From contig CAJOLZ010000016.1 of assembly GCA_905235575.1 (NCBI GenBank), forward strand, positions 1 to 64,000: a stretch of DNA of 64,000 nt, in the 5' to 3' direction. The stretch comes from an uncultured Bacteroidaceae bacterium (lineage in GTDB: Bacteria; Bacteroidota; Bacteroidia; Bacteroidales; Bacteroidaceae). Positions 8,432-17,466 of the stretch are shown here, piece by piece; positions within the stretch are counted from its first letter, which is position 1; each line of letters opens with the position of its first letter. The notes under the pieces are model-generated. The model saw only the letters and a list, made by a program, of their open reading frames with translations, did not search any database and was not told where the DNA came from. Position numbers and translations under genes: made by a program.

Positions 8432-10402
8432 TTATTTCAGCACCTTTCGACCGTTCACAATATAGAGGCCATGCTGCGGACGGAGTACACGACGACCTGT
8501 CAAGTCGAACACCACGGCACTCCCCTGCCCTGCCTCCTTCGGAGGAGCCACGGACGTTCCATCCTGCGTCACAAAACCCACGACATTGCTCCAGTCGCTC
8601 CGCAGGCCATCCGCCCCTACAGCGCGCACCATGAAGGTGTAGGCTGTCCGTTCCTCGAGGTCGTGGAAGGTAAGACTTGTGGCCGTAGTCTCGTAAATCG
8701 AGGCCGATTTGGCAAGGTGCTTGCCACTGCCCGGTGTCGCAATTTCGTCACTGCACAGCAACATTGTTTCGTCATCTTCATCATCGTTGCCCCACATGAG
8801 CGAGACTTCGTAGCTGAGGGCTTGTTTGACGGACGACCACGACACCGTAACATCGCGCCCGGCTACGTTGCAGTCTTCGTCTGCAACGGGTGCAGGAAGA
8901 CTGTATCCGCCATTGAAAACGAAACTTATCAGGCCGTTCGTTTCCGTAATTCCTTCGATAGGTTTACCCATGTAAAGGCGACCGTCGGAATTGGCATTGT
9001 AAAGTTTTGCGGCAGGCGAAGAAGTGTCGGTGAGCGCCGTGTTATGCGACGTGCCGGGCCACGGGTCGCCGGCCATGCTTGAAAGGGGAACAGACAAGAC
9101 ACCATCGGCCGGGATGAGGGTCATACGCTGATGGTTCGCAATGGTATTCACCTTATTGGCCTCCCAGACAGACGAATCGAAATCGACGTGCAGAATCAAC
9201 ATTCCGTGGCCATATCCATAGGCATCAAAGCCCTCTAACTGACGGTTTTCCAGGAGATAATACTCGTTGCGATAAGCCTCGTTGTAGATGATGTAGGCTT
9301 CGGGAGCACTCGTCAAGGGCTGCATGCCGGTCACCACACATCCGTCACTCAGTTCGATGGGCGTAAGCCATCCGCAATACATACGCTCGTAGCTGGTAAA
9401 AGCTGCCGGGCACTCGCCCATCTCAGTAGGGCCATTGTAGCAACCATAGTCCAGAAGATCCCACGAATCCATTCCGAAGCATTTCCCGTTGACATCGTAC
9501 ATGTCAGGCAGACACATGCAGTGACTGAACTCGTGGCAGGCGGTCCCAATGCCGTCGATGATGATGTCGGTATCTGAGCACAGTTCGGAACTGCACGCAT
9601 AGGTGTTGATGATTACTCCGTCGAGGCGCAGTGGACCGCTTCCGTCACCTATCTTGGCTGCTTCTTCCAACGTGAACTCATGCGGCCATATGGTGTATTC
9701 GTCGTCGCTCTGACTCTCGCCATTGCCGGCATAAACCACATAGACTTGGTCCACCTCACCATCGTTATCCCAGTCGTAATCAGCGAAATTCACGGACGAA
9801 TTAGCCATACGGCAGGCCTCGATAACCATCTCAGCGGCATGCGCATCATCGTCGCCGATGTTCTCGCCATAGTATTGATACGGCTCGGACACCTCCAGCG
9901 GCCCAATCACATCGAAGGTCAGGTCGAACACACCGTAGCTTTGTGCCAGGAAGTAATCGTGCACCGAGCCGCTCATATTGTTGGAATTATACCCGACCTT
10001 GTTGAAGAAATCGTTGAACTCGCTCTGCGGATAGGACATTTTCTTGTTAGGGAATTCAACGAGAATCACCAGTCCGCGGTAGCTACCACTGATGGGATTG
10101 CTCTCTGCGCCCCAGCGTGAACGCCGTTTCACACGTCGTTCGTTGCTGGCGGCCACACGTGTCTGGCGTTTCTCAAGAGCAGTCTGTGGGTCGATTTCCT
10201 CGTAATGAATGCCGTTTCGTGAGCGATGCCACATACGTCCGTCCTCGCTCATGAAACAGCGCAAATGCTCGTCGCCGTGCCGCACAGCCTCTATGCGAGA
10301 GCCATCGTCAAGTGTGATGGTGCGCCGCTGACGTTTTGCAGGCACAGCCATCACCCCGAGTGTCAGCAGCGACATAAGGGAGGCAACGATTATTCTTTTC
10401 AT
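8432..10402 (-). CDS. Secreted M6-family metalloprotease, downstream paralogue
   Basis: A 656-residue exported zinc protease. A signal peptide (MKRIIVASLMSLLTLGVMAV) is followed by a propeptide-like region rich in Arg, then the M6 (immune inhibitor A-like) catalytic domain with the zinc motif HEFSH at residues 290-294 and downstream GMDSWDLLDYG. An acidic YDWDNDGEVDQV segment near 209-220 looks like a calcium-binding loop. A fibronectin III-like domain follows, and the end (DLTGRRVLRPQHGLYIVNG) resembles a short type IX secretion tail. The start at 10402 is chosen for its signal peptide; 11 codons upstream are open but hydrophilic. It lies 29 nt downstream of a paralogue and is probably co-transcribed with it. 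Confidence 0.85.
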   Translation of the reverse strand: MKRIIVASLMSLLTLGVMAVPAKRQRRTITLDDGSRIEAVRHGDEHLRCFMSEDGRMWHRSRNGIHYEEIDPQTALEKRQTRVAASNERRVKRRSRWGAESNPISGSYRGLVILVEFPNKKMSYPQSEFNDFFNKVGYNSNNMSGSVHDYFLAQSYGVFDLTFDVIGPLEVSEPYQYYGENIGDDDAHAAEMVIEACRMANSSVNFADYDWDNDGEVDQVYVVYAGNGESQSDDEYTIWPHEFTLEEAAKIGDGSGPLRLDGVIINTYACSSELCSDTDIIIDGIGTACHEFSHCMCLPDMYDVNGKCFGMDSWDLLDYGCYNGPTEMGECPAAFTSYERMYCGWLTPIELSDGCVVTGMQPLTSAPEAYIIYNEAYRNEYYLLENRQLEGFDAYGYGHGMLILHVDFDSSVWEANKVNTIANHQRMTLIPADGVLSVPLSSMAGDPWPGTSHNTALTDTSSPAAKLYNANSDGRLYMGKPIEGITETNGLISFVFNGGYSLPAPVADEDCNVAGRDVTVSWSSVKQALSYEVSLMWGNDDEDDETMLLCSDEIATPGSGKHLAKSASIYETTATSLTFHDLEERTAYTFMVRAVGADGLRSDWSNVVGFVTQDGTSVAPPKEAGQGSAVVFDLTGRRVLRPQHGLYIVNGRKVLK

Positions 10403-10431
10403 TACGTCGGTGGGATGTGTTCGGTTCAAAC

Positions 10432-12426
10432 TCACTCGTTTCTTTTCACAAATATCTTACGACACTGGCCCGACGGCGTGCGCAAGATATAGACACCGTG
10501 GTGGAGACTGAGGCGACGCAACTCGTCAGCAAAGCATTCGGTGACGAAGCGGCCGTCTGTCGAATAGATGCGAACGAGCATCTCGCTGGCTTCGATGCCT
10601 GTTACGGCCGTACCGGAAGTGTATATGTAAGCCGATTCAGCCCAGTCACCGTCCAGATGACGGTCGCTCAGTGGCTGAACACGGAACTGATATGCCACGT
10701 TCGTTTCCAGCTCGTCGAACTGTGTTTCCGTAGCTGTCAGGCTATCTCGCTGTTCCAGCAGTTCGCCGTCGGCCCAGAGTTCGACACGATAGAACTCGGC
10801 ATCCTGCACCTCGTCCCAGCGTGCCACGAAGTAGTCATCGCTCGTTTCGATGGCCTCCAGATTGATGGCTTGCGACAATGTGCCCAGAGGACGGAACTTC
10901 AGTGTCACCGTGCTGTCAGCGTTTTCCGTTATCTGGCAGATGGGTTTCCCCATGCGACCGCCCTTATAGACATAGTCGTTCTCCAGCTCGTGTATGTCGT
11001 TGCTGCCCGGGTAGAGGTTACCGGCCAACGTGGCAATGTACTCCGCGTTAGAAGATGCCGAGACGGAACCACGATAGTCGTCGTTGGCAGCAATGATGGT
11101 CATGCGTTGGTGCGCGGGGTCGGTGTTCACTTTGTTGCTGGTCCACTGCGACATGTCATAGTCGACATGCGTAATCTGCAACCCAGTGCCACGCCGTCCG
11201 ATGTAGTCGTCCCAACCCATCGCCTGACGGTTCTCTATGACATAGTATTCGTTGAAGTTTGCATCGTTCACAATCTTATAGCCGTCGCCCCCTTGGGCAA
11301 AGCACGGAATGGTGAGCGTGCAAGGCTCGTTTATCTTGATGAGTGGGCGCCATCCCATGAAGTCGCGCTCGTAAGCCGTATAGTTACCCGGGTTATAGCC
11401 GTTGTTGCCATACAAGCCATAGTCCATGACGCTCCAGATATCCATGCCAAAAGCCACGTACTTCGTATCGTAGAAGTCGGGCAGACCCATGGCATGGCTC
11501 AGTTCGTGTATGAAGACACCCACGCCGTCGGGCTGTTCGAGCCGAACCTCTCCGTCCTCATCATATTCTGCAGGCGCAGACTCGCAGCAGGCAGCGCTCG
11601 TGGCAAACTTCTTGCCGTCTATGGTGATGGAGTTGGTGGTCTCGCGCGGCCAAATCGTGTCGTCGTCGCCGCCATTGTTCTGTCCCAGGCCGGCATATAT
11701 CAGGAACACCATGTCGATGCTCTCGTTGTTGTCGTTGTCGAAGAGTGTCCAGTCGGTTCCAATCTCCACAGCCTTCTTTATGACCTCGTCGCGGAAGGTA
11801 TAGAAATTCACATCGTGTGAGCTGATTTCGTACACAATCGTGTCGCGGCCGTCCTCCGTCTTAGTCTTCACTTCGCGATAGGCGTCGTGACCATAATAGA
11901 CATACGAACTGTCGAGGCGCACAGGGCCAATAATACGGAACTCGGGCAGGAAATCGCTTTCGCTCTGCTCCACAAAGTAATCGCGGATGCTGCCATGCGA
12001 GCCGTGGCCCGTATATAGCTCGCCGTCGCGCGTGCCGTTGCAGAAGAGGTCGTAGTAGGCGCGCAGCTCCTCCGGGTCTTCGCGCACGCTGAAGGACTTG
12101 TCGGCAAACTCCACCAACACCACGGGCACGTATTTCACTCCGTGAGGTTTCAGCGGCGCAGACTGAGAAGAGCCCATCCTGCGTCGCACAGAACGGCGTT
12201 CGACAGTCGAGTCAGGCATCACCGTGATGGGCATTCCAGCCCTCAAAACATTGTGCAGCGTGTCACCCTCGTCCGAAAGATAGAAAGAGCGTTCACTGTT
12301 GCCATACAGCGTGGCCCACACACGCCTGCCGTCAGAGAGCGTAACCAGACGGCGGTGACGCAGCGCCGGGACACCCCAGGCCGTGACGGCCACTAAAAGC
12401 AATATAAATAATGTACGTATACGCAT
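10432..12426 (-). CDS. Secreted M6-family metalloprotease, upstream paralogue
   Basis: A 664-residue exported zinc protease paralogous to the next gene. The signal peptide is MRIRTLFILLLVAVTAWGVP; a basic pro-region precedes the M6 domain with HELSH at residues 307-311, GMDIWSVMDYG downstream, and a calcium-loop-like FDNDNNESIDMV near 229-240. A fibronectin III-like domain and a C-terminal tail (STDGRFV ... HGVYILRTP ... KIFVKR) of type IX secretion sorting type follow. The start at 12426 sits just downstream of a good promoter. Sequence identity between the two paralogues looks moderate, so the duplication is not recent. The substrate is unknown. Confidence 0.85.
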   Translation of the reverse strand: MRIRTLFILLLVAVTAWGVPALRHRRLVTLSDGRRVWATLYGNSERSFYLSDEGDTLHNVLRAGMPITVMPDSTVERRSVRRRMGSSQSAPLKPHGVKYVPVVLVEFADKSFSVREDPEELRAYYDLFCNGTRDGELYTGHGSHGSIRDYFVEQSESDFLPEFRIIGPVRLDSSYVYYGHDAYREVKTKTEDGRDTIVYEISSHDVNFYTFRDEVIKKAVEIGTDWTLFDNDNNESIDMVFLIYAGLGQNNGGDDDTIWPRETTNSITIDGKKFATSAACCESAPAEYDEDGEVRLEQPDGVGVFIHELSHAMGLPDFYDTKYVAFGMDIWSVMDYGLYGNNGYNPGNYTAYERDFMGWRPLIKINEPCTLTIPCFAQGGDGYKIVNDANFNEYYVIENRQAMGWDDYIGRRGTGLQITHVDYDMSQWTSNKVNTDPAHQRMTIIAANDDYRGSVSASSNAEYIATLAGNLYPGSNDIHELENDYVYKGGRMGKPICQITENADSTVTLKFRPLGTLSQAINLEAIETSDDYFVARWDEVQDAEFYRVELWADGELLEQRDSLTATETQFDELETNVAYQFRVQPLSDRHLDGDWAESAYIYTSGTAVTGIEASEMLVRIYSTDGRFVTECFADELRRLSLHHGVYILRTPSGQCRKIFVKRNE

Positions 12427-12446
12427 ATCAGCATCCTTACAACTTG

Positions 12447-12477
12447 CAAAGATACGATTAAACAAGCGAAAAGCAAA
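12447..12477 (-). promoter_or_regulatory. Promoter of the M6 protease pair
   Basis: On the minus strand TTTG (12474-12477) and TATCTTTG (12447-12454) are 19 nt apart, about 20 nt upstream of the ATG at 12426. Confidence 0.7.
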
Positions 12478-12551
12478 ATTTATTTCGATTTTCCGAGTGT
12501 AAGCATCTTCTTCAACCACCACTACAGCTGCTGTTCACGAAGTCAGTGTAG

Positions 12552-12639
12552 AAAAACACACCACGCTGCGACAGCTGTCGCTCCACGTTGCGACGGCCTG
12601 TGCACTGTGGTGCGACACACGTCGCACCACAGTGCGTTT
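12552..12639. repeat. 22-bp-period palindrome array, copy 4
   Basis: Four units at 12557, 12579, 12601 and 12623 (CACACCACGCTGCG, CGCTCCACGTTGCG, TGCACTGTGGTGCG, CGCACCACAGTGCG), with AAAAA before and TTT after. It sits between two divergent promoters, that of the M6 proteases and that of tRNA-Ala. The 316-bp gap holds nothing else recognisable. Confidence 0.9.
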
Positions 12640-12692
12640 CCGACGGCATCATTTCCTGTTTTCTCGCCCCGAGCCAAATAATCATGCTTTTA

Positions 12693-12724
12693 TTTGGTCG
12701 TTTCGCAAAAAAGCCATACCTTTG
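12693..12724 (+). promoter_or_regulatory. Promoter of tRNA-Ala
   Basis: TTTG at 12693-12696 and TACCTTTG at 12717-12724 with a 20-nt gap; the tRNA begins 18 nt later. Confidence 0.75.
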
Positions 12725-12742
12725 CACCGCATCTACAGCAAC

Positions 12743-12816
<74 letters not shown>

Positions 12817-12828
12817 CAAAAACCCGAT

Positions 12829-12857
12829 GGTGGGCAACCCGAAATGGGCTGCCCACC
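12829..12857 (+). terminator. Hairpin downstream of tRNA-Ala
   Basis: GGTGGGCA (12829-12836) pairs with TGCCCACC (12850-12857), with an inner CCC/GGG pairing. It lacks a T-run, so it may serve 3' processing; the bidirectional terminator at 12907-12941 would complete termination. Confidence 0.5.
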
Positions 12858-12906
12858 AGTCGTTTAACCGAATCAGGCATTATAAGCATTCGACCGACAT
12901 AGACAC

Positions 12907-12941
12907 AAAAAAAGGCTCGCGCTTACTGCACGAGCCTTTTT
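12907..12941. terminator. Bidirectional intrinsic terminator, tRNA-Ala / fimbrial operon
   Basis: GGCTCG (12914-12919) and CGAGCC (12931-12936) form the stem, with seven A on the left and five T on the right. It can stop the tRNA transcript on the plus strand and the fimbrial operon arriving on the minus strand. Confidence 0.85.
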
Positions 12942-12964
12942 ATTAATTATTTAATATTTAACTC

Positions 12965-14944
12965 TTAATTTGTTGTTACTGGAACTGAATATATCTTACC
13001 GAAGTATTCCACGTAGAGAAAGAGGCCTACGTCGGCAACCGTTGCATATTTGATATTGTCTCGAACATCCTTGAAGTAGATATTAACAATGCCATCTTCG
13101 GGATATTCATTCGCCTTGAGGTTATAGGTGTACCAGAAGTCCCAGAAATTACCACCCTGCTGATAATACCAATGCGTTCTGTCTGAATTATAGTTTGTAG
13201 ACGATATGGGGCTATTATAATCATCCTCAAAATTTTCGATAGTTACTAAGCCAGATGTACTTTCTACTGCTACGCCGAACAATCCATAGTTCGTTGTACC
13301 CTGAGTGAGACCATAGGCATTCAGCGTATTCGTTGCGAACTTGATGTCTATTGGATATAGGCTCTCGGGGTAGATTGCTTCGGTTAAGTCAGGATTGTCA
13401 GGATTAGAATGCTCCATGGGCGGAAGTTGGAAACTCAGCACATAGTCTGATCCTACAGCTGTCAGCGTAGGGGCGGTGAGATAACGGAACTGGTCTATGA
13501 CGTAGACGTGAATGTAACGCTTCAGACCATCCTTATGTTCCACAACAATCCATTCGTCTTGAAGCTGATCGGTAAGATCCGTCACCGTACACTGAATTTG
13601 AAACTGTTGGGTGCCTGACACATAAGTCACAGGTAGATCTGCAGAGCAGAAGGTCGGCGTCTTTTCCCAATAGACATTGAAATCGTCAGGATCGGTGGAA
13701 CCTGATACATTCACATCGCTGATAGTGCGGAATACGAAATCCAGGTTATATGTACTTTCCGTATTGAGTACAATAGATGTTGTCTCTGTGGGGAGTTTAA
13801 TCTGCAGTGTATTATTTTCGTCGTTGATGTCGGGGATACTGCGGTCCAAATCCATATCGGCATTTACGAACTCGTCACCATTGATAGCAGCCTTCAATGT
13901 CTCATAGTATGCTATATCCGGTGAGAGGAGTTTGCACTCAATATAATAAGTATTGTTGCGAACAATGTCATACTTCACCTTGTTGTCGTCGTTCAGTTTC
14001 AGCACGTGATAGACAGTCTTGGACGAGCCATCTACGGTATAGGTCACCCTAAGAATTATCTTGACATCGTCGATGTCAGTATTGTCGTCATCAAAAAGGA
14101 ATTGCGGCTGGCTGGTGTAAGTACCAGTGCTCTGGTATGCAACGTCGAATTTATCGTCATCATTCTCTGTTTCAGAGGTCCAAAGGCTGTAGCGGCCACT
14201 GGCGGTGTATTCGTTCATACCTGCCCCAGAAATAAGTATTCCTGTACTTCCTTCTGTTGTATAGCTATTCCAATCTGAACTTTTGGGAGCGATATAACCA
14301 CGGTCGCGTCCGTTATGGATGAGCCATTCTATTTTTGTGACAGGGAAAGATGCTCCTGTAGGATCATAAGTCAACACAACCTTGGCACGGTCACGAATCA
14401 GATACACCGTATTGTTGGTCCCTTCGGGTGAGTTGAGCCAGGTATTCATCTCATCGGCACTGTTCTCCTTGTGATAACCCCAGTAACATACTTCCTGATG
14501 GGCTTCATCGTTGTAGAGGGTAGACAATTCTTCCGAATTCATCACCGTTTCCTCTGCTGTACCGTTACTGAAAGAGAGGGGAACGGTAAGATTGCGGTTG
14601 GCAATGAAGTGGATGCGAGCCGTACCCTGCGGCACAGTGCCCTTGACAACACCCGTATCGAAGAACGTACCTGATGCACCATTGCTGGTTACATCAGCAT
14701 TACGTATACCGAGGTACTGTCCGTTGGCATCGAAGCAGACCATCTGCATAACGTGTACGACATTCTCTGTGCCGCTCACCTTACTACGCGTCTGTCTTGC
14801 TTTGTCTGCAAAACTGAAATTTATGTTGACTGACATATCGCCGGGCTGCAAGCCATCGGGGCCATCGACATCTGCGTCGTTGTTGCAGGATGCGAAACCG
14901 AGAACCACGGCTGCAAGAACTAATATTCGAGAAAGATATTTCAT
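12965..14944 (-). CDS. Fimbrial lipoprotein, Mfa/FimA superfamily (last gene of operon)
   Basis: A 659-residue exported lipoprotein with signal peptide and lipobox ending GFASC (Cys20). An Arg in a QTR sequence at residue 53, 33 residues after the lipid Cys, sits where related fimbrillins are cleaved by an arginine-specific protease. The N-terminal half has fimbrillin-like strands (RARIHFIANRN region, VRNNTYYIECKLL); the second half contains Ig-like segments. As the last and one of the longest structural genes it is plausibly a tip or accessory subunit. I recognise no named tip family. Tightly spaced after the frameshifted gene upstream. Confidence 0.7.
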   Translation of the reverse strand: MKYLSRILVLAAVVLGFASCNNDADVDGPDGLQPGDMSVNINFSFADKARQTRSKVSGTENVVHVMQMVCFDANGQYLGIRNADVTSNGASGTFFDTGVVKGTVPQGTARIHFIANRNLTVPLSFSNGTAEETVMNSEELSTLYNDEAHQEVCYWGYHKENSADEMNTWLNSPEGTNNTVYLIRDRAKVVLTYDPTGASFPVTKIEWLIHNGRDRGYIAPKSSDWNSYTTEGSTGILISGAGMNEYTASGRYSLWTSETENDDDKFDVAYQSTGTYTSQPQFLFDDDNTDIDDVKIILRVTYTVDGSSKTVYHVLKLNDDNKVKYDIVRNNTYYIECKLLSPDIAYYETLKAAINGDEFVNADMDLDRSIPDINDENNTLQIKLPTETTSIVLNTESTYNLDFVFRTISDVNVSGSTDPDDFNVYWEKTPTFCSADLPVTYVSGTQQFQIQCTVTDLTDQLQDEWIVVEHKDGLKRYIHVYVIDQFRYLTAPTLTAVGSDYVLSFQLPPMEHSNPDNPDLTEAIYPESLYPIDIKFATNTLNAYGLTQGTTNYGLFGVAVESTSGLVTIENFEDDYNSPISSTNYNSDRTHWYYQQGGNFWDFWYTYNLKANEYPEDGIVNIYFKDVRDNIKYATVADVGLFLYVEYFGKIYSVPVTTN

Positions 14945-14966
14945 ATCCTAATGTATTTATCTGTTC

Positions 14967-17451
14967 TTATTTATTACGATACTTATCCACAATCACATCG
15001 AAGCCATTCAAATTATCTATCTCTTCTGCTGACATATCGCGAATACAGCGGATAAAGCAATTCCTGCTATTGACACCATCACCAGTAAACCCTGGATAGT
15101 CATAAGAAGAATTACTGTATCTAATGTCCCAATTGGTTGCCCAATTGTACGTTCCATTATTATTTTGACTTAGAACACCTGTTGCCACGGCATCACCTTC
15201 AAGGGTCCAATAATAGCTACCGGTCAAGACAGGATCCATCGTGTCAAAGTTTGCGTGCTGATAACGTAGAATCACACCAACTTCCTCTCTGGTTGGCAGT
15301 CGCCATCCGGTCCATTCCGTACCGTCAGAGTCTACCTCTTTATATGTATTGCAATGAGAGGCTGCTTGTCGCGCTGTAGATGGGATATCTCTGCTATCGG
15401 GAGATGTACTTGTTGTAGCTCCTAACTGGGATGCTATCATAAATGCAGGTGAAACCACATGATCTTCCGACTGGTTATTTCCATCTAAATAAGGACGCCC
15501 CATGACGTACTCATCACTTGTACTGGAAATCTGGATAACATATTTATGGTTGTTGGTAAGACTTTTTTGATCCCGCCAATCATGATCTGTGCTTGCATTC
15601 GTATTTCGCGCAAGACGCATATAACTATTATTATAATAGTATTTAGCTGAAAACAGATTATCGTATCCTATACCTCGCCCACCTACATCAGTGGTAGTCC
15701 ACCAGTTACCTGTAAGAGAAGAAGGATCCCACCACCTTGGAGTTGTTCTAGACGACCATAATCCAGCAATACTCTGGATATTATCCGTCGGGAAGTGACG
15801 AATGATAACATCCTCGTACAAAGTTGGATTTTCAACCAGATATACACGTAGAAGCATATATTTGATGGCTCTGTTTGGCAAGTCTGTAGAAGTAACAGTG
15901 ATAGTTCCACTCGTGCCACTGATACTACCTGCTGAGCTTGGTTCTATATCAACGCCCATATGCGTCATGCCGGAGTATGTTGTTTTCATTGTACCATCAC
16001 CATCATAGTACCATCCCCATACAGCATTCGAAGCATTAGGATCAACTGCAGCACCTTTCGTCTGTGTGTTTGTATTGAAAGAGTATAACTGCCAACTAAC
16101 ACTTGTACCCGAAGACTTAAGATAGTTTATAACAAGACTCTGCTGGCCATCACCACGAAGCGTATATACCTTGGGGTTGACCTGAAGGTAGTAGTGCTGG
16201 ATGGCTTCAACGTGGTTGTGGATGGCAGCACTGTTATTCTCGTCGTTCCAAGGCAGCACGGCATACTGGATGTTCTCCGTGAGGTCCTGATCCTCTTGTG
16301 TCTCACTGCCTCGCGTTGCGATAGTAGCGTTAATCACATAGATATGGTTACGCTCAATTGCTGTGACATCACTCTTTACGAGCGGAATACGATAGTAATG
16401 ATAGGTAGTTTCGTCATTCTGCATATAGGGCACAGAAATCACGAGTGAAGGAGCTGCGGTAGCATAATCAGCCTGAGTCCACTTGTTGGGATAAGTATAG
16501 GTGATAATCTGGAAGTTCTTGTCATCACCTGCGAACTCATAGGGATGACGGAGCAGCGTCGCACTATTGTGCACCTCAACACCATCGCCCTGCGTCTCAG
16601 GAGCAAAGACAGGAGCTCCGAAAGCAAAATTATAGAAGCGCCAGGCTGGATTTCCTGTGATGGTCACTTGCTCTTCTGCAAGCGAAGTGAGGAAGTCGTC
16701 ATCGAATTTCACGTTGAGCACGATCTTGGCTGCGGCACGATTCAGCGTGACAGGCTCGAATACCTGGTCGCGGGTATTCGTGGCAGGTGTCCAATCCTTG
16801 AGCACACCGTCCATCATGAACTCCTTCTCTGTGGTGAAGCCGTAAAGTGAGCCATTGATCTTCACAGCCTCAGCATCAGCCTCGGCAACATACTGCTTAT
16901 AGATGAAACCTGAAGGAGTGTTAGCGAACTGTTCTGTCCAAGGCCAAGAAATGTTGTTGGTAGACTCATCTACCACGGCGAGACCTTCCTCGACCTTATG
17001 TCAGTGCATTCAGTGCCTCGACATTGGCGACATCAGTCTTTGTCTTAGTATTGTTGGCAGCCACATAGATGTTATACTTCTGGCCAACCACAAGTCCTTC
17101 GGCACGCCAGTTGTCTGCAAGCCAGTTGTTGACGGCCTCCTGAATAGGAGTCGTAGTGGATGCAGTCAGATGGTACTGCTTTAAGAATGTGCCATCGGGG
17201 GTGCCGTCGGTGATATGCTCCACGAAAACGTCGAGCGTGTTGAGTTGCTTCTCGTTGAGCGCTTCGACGGACTCGGCACGTGTCACTACAGTAGCCTCAG
17301 AAACAGTGGGCATCACGGAGAGCCCGTCGCCATTGCCTGTATGGAAGATGTCAGAGATGCCGGCGTCATCAGCACATGAGGTCACGGCGCCCATGACAGC
17401 CAAAGCCATGAAGGCATGACTGAGATAAGTCTTATAGTTATTCTTCTTCAT
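14967..17451 (-). pseudogene. Fimbrial lipoprotein with C-terminal GWRLPT-type domain, frameshifted
   Basis: Two overlapping frames make one protein of about 827 residues. The first (17451 down to 16996) encodes a lipoprotein signal (Cys26), a VVTR processing-type Arg at 58 and a fimbrillin N-domain, and stops at TAA right after VEALNALT. The second resumes in another frame with KVEEGLAVVDESTNN. Shifting frame near 17,000 (consistent with loss of two bases, as if ACAGATAAG became ACATAAG) joins them cleanly. The C-terminus has a GWRLPTREE ... SYYWTLEG ... CFIRCIRD pattern resembling DUF1566/Fibrobacter-major-paralogue domains, suggesting a tip adhesin. A GTG could restart the second half but without a signal peptide. 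Genuine inactivation and assembly error cannot be told apart here. Confidence 0.75.
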
Positions 17452-17466
17452 AGTCTTATTACTCTT

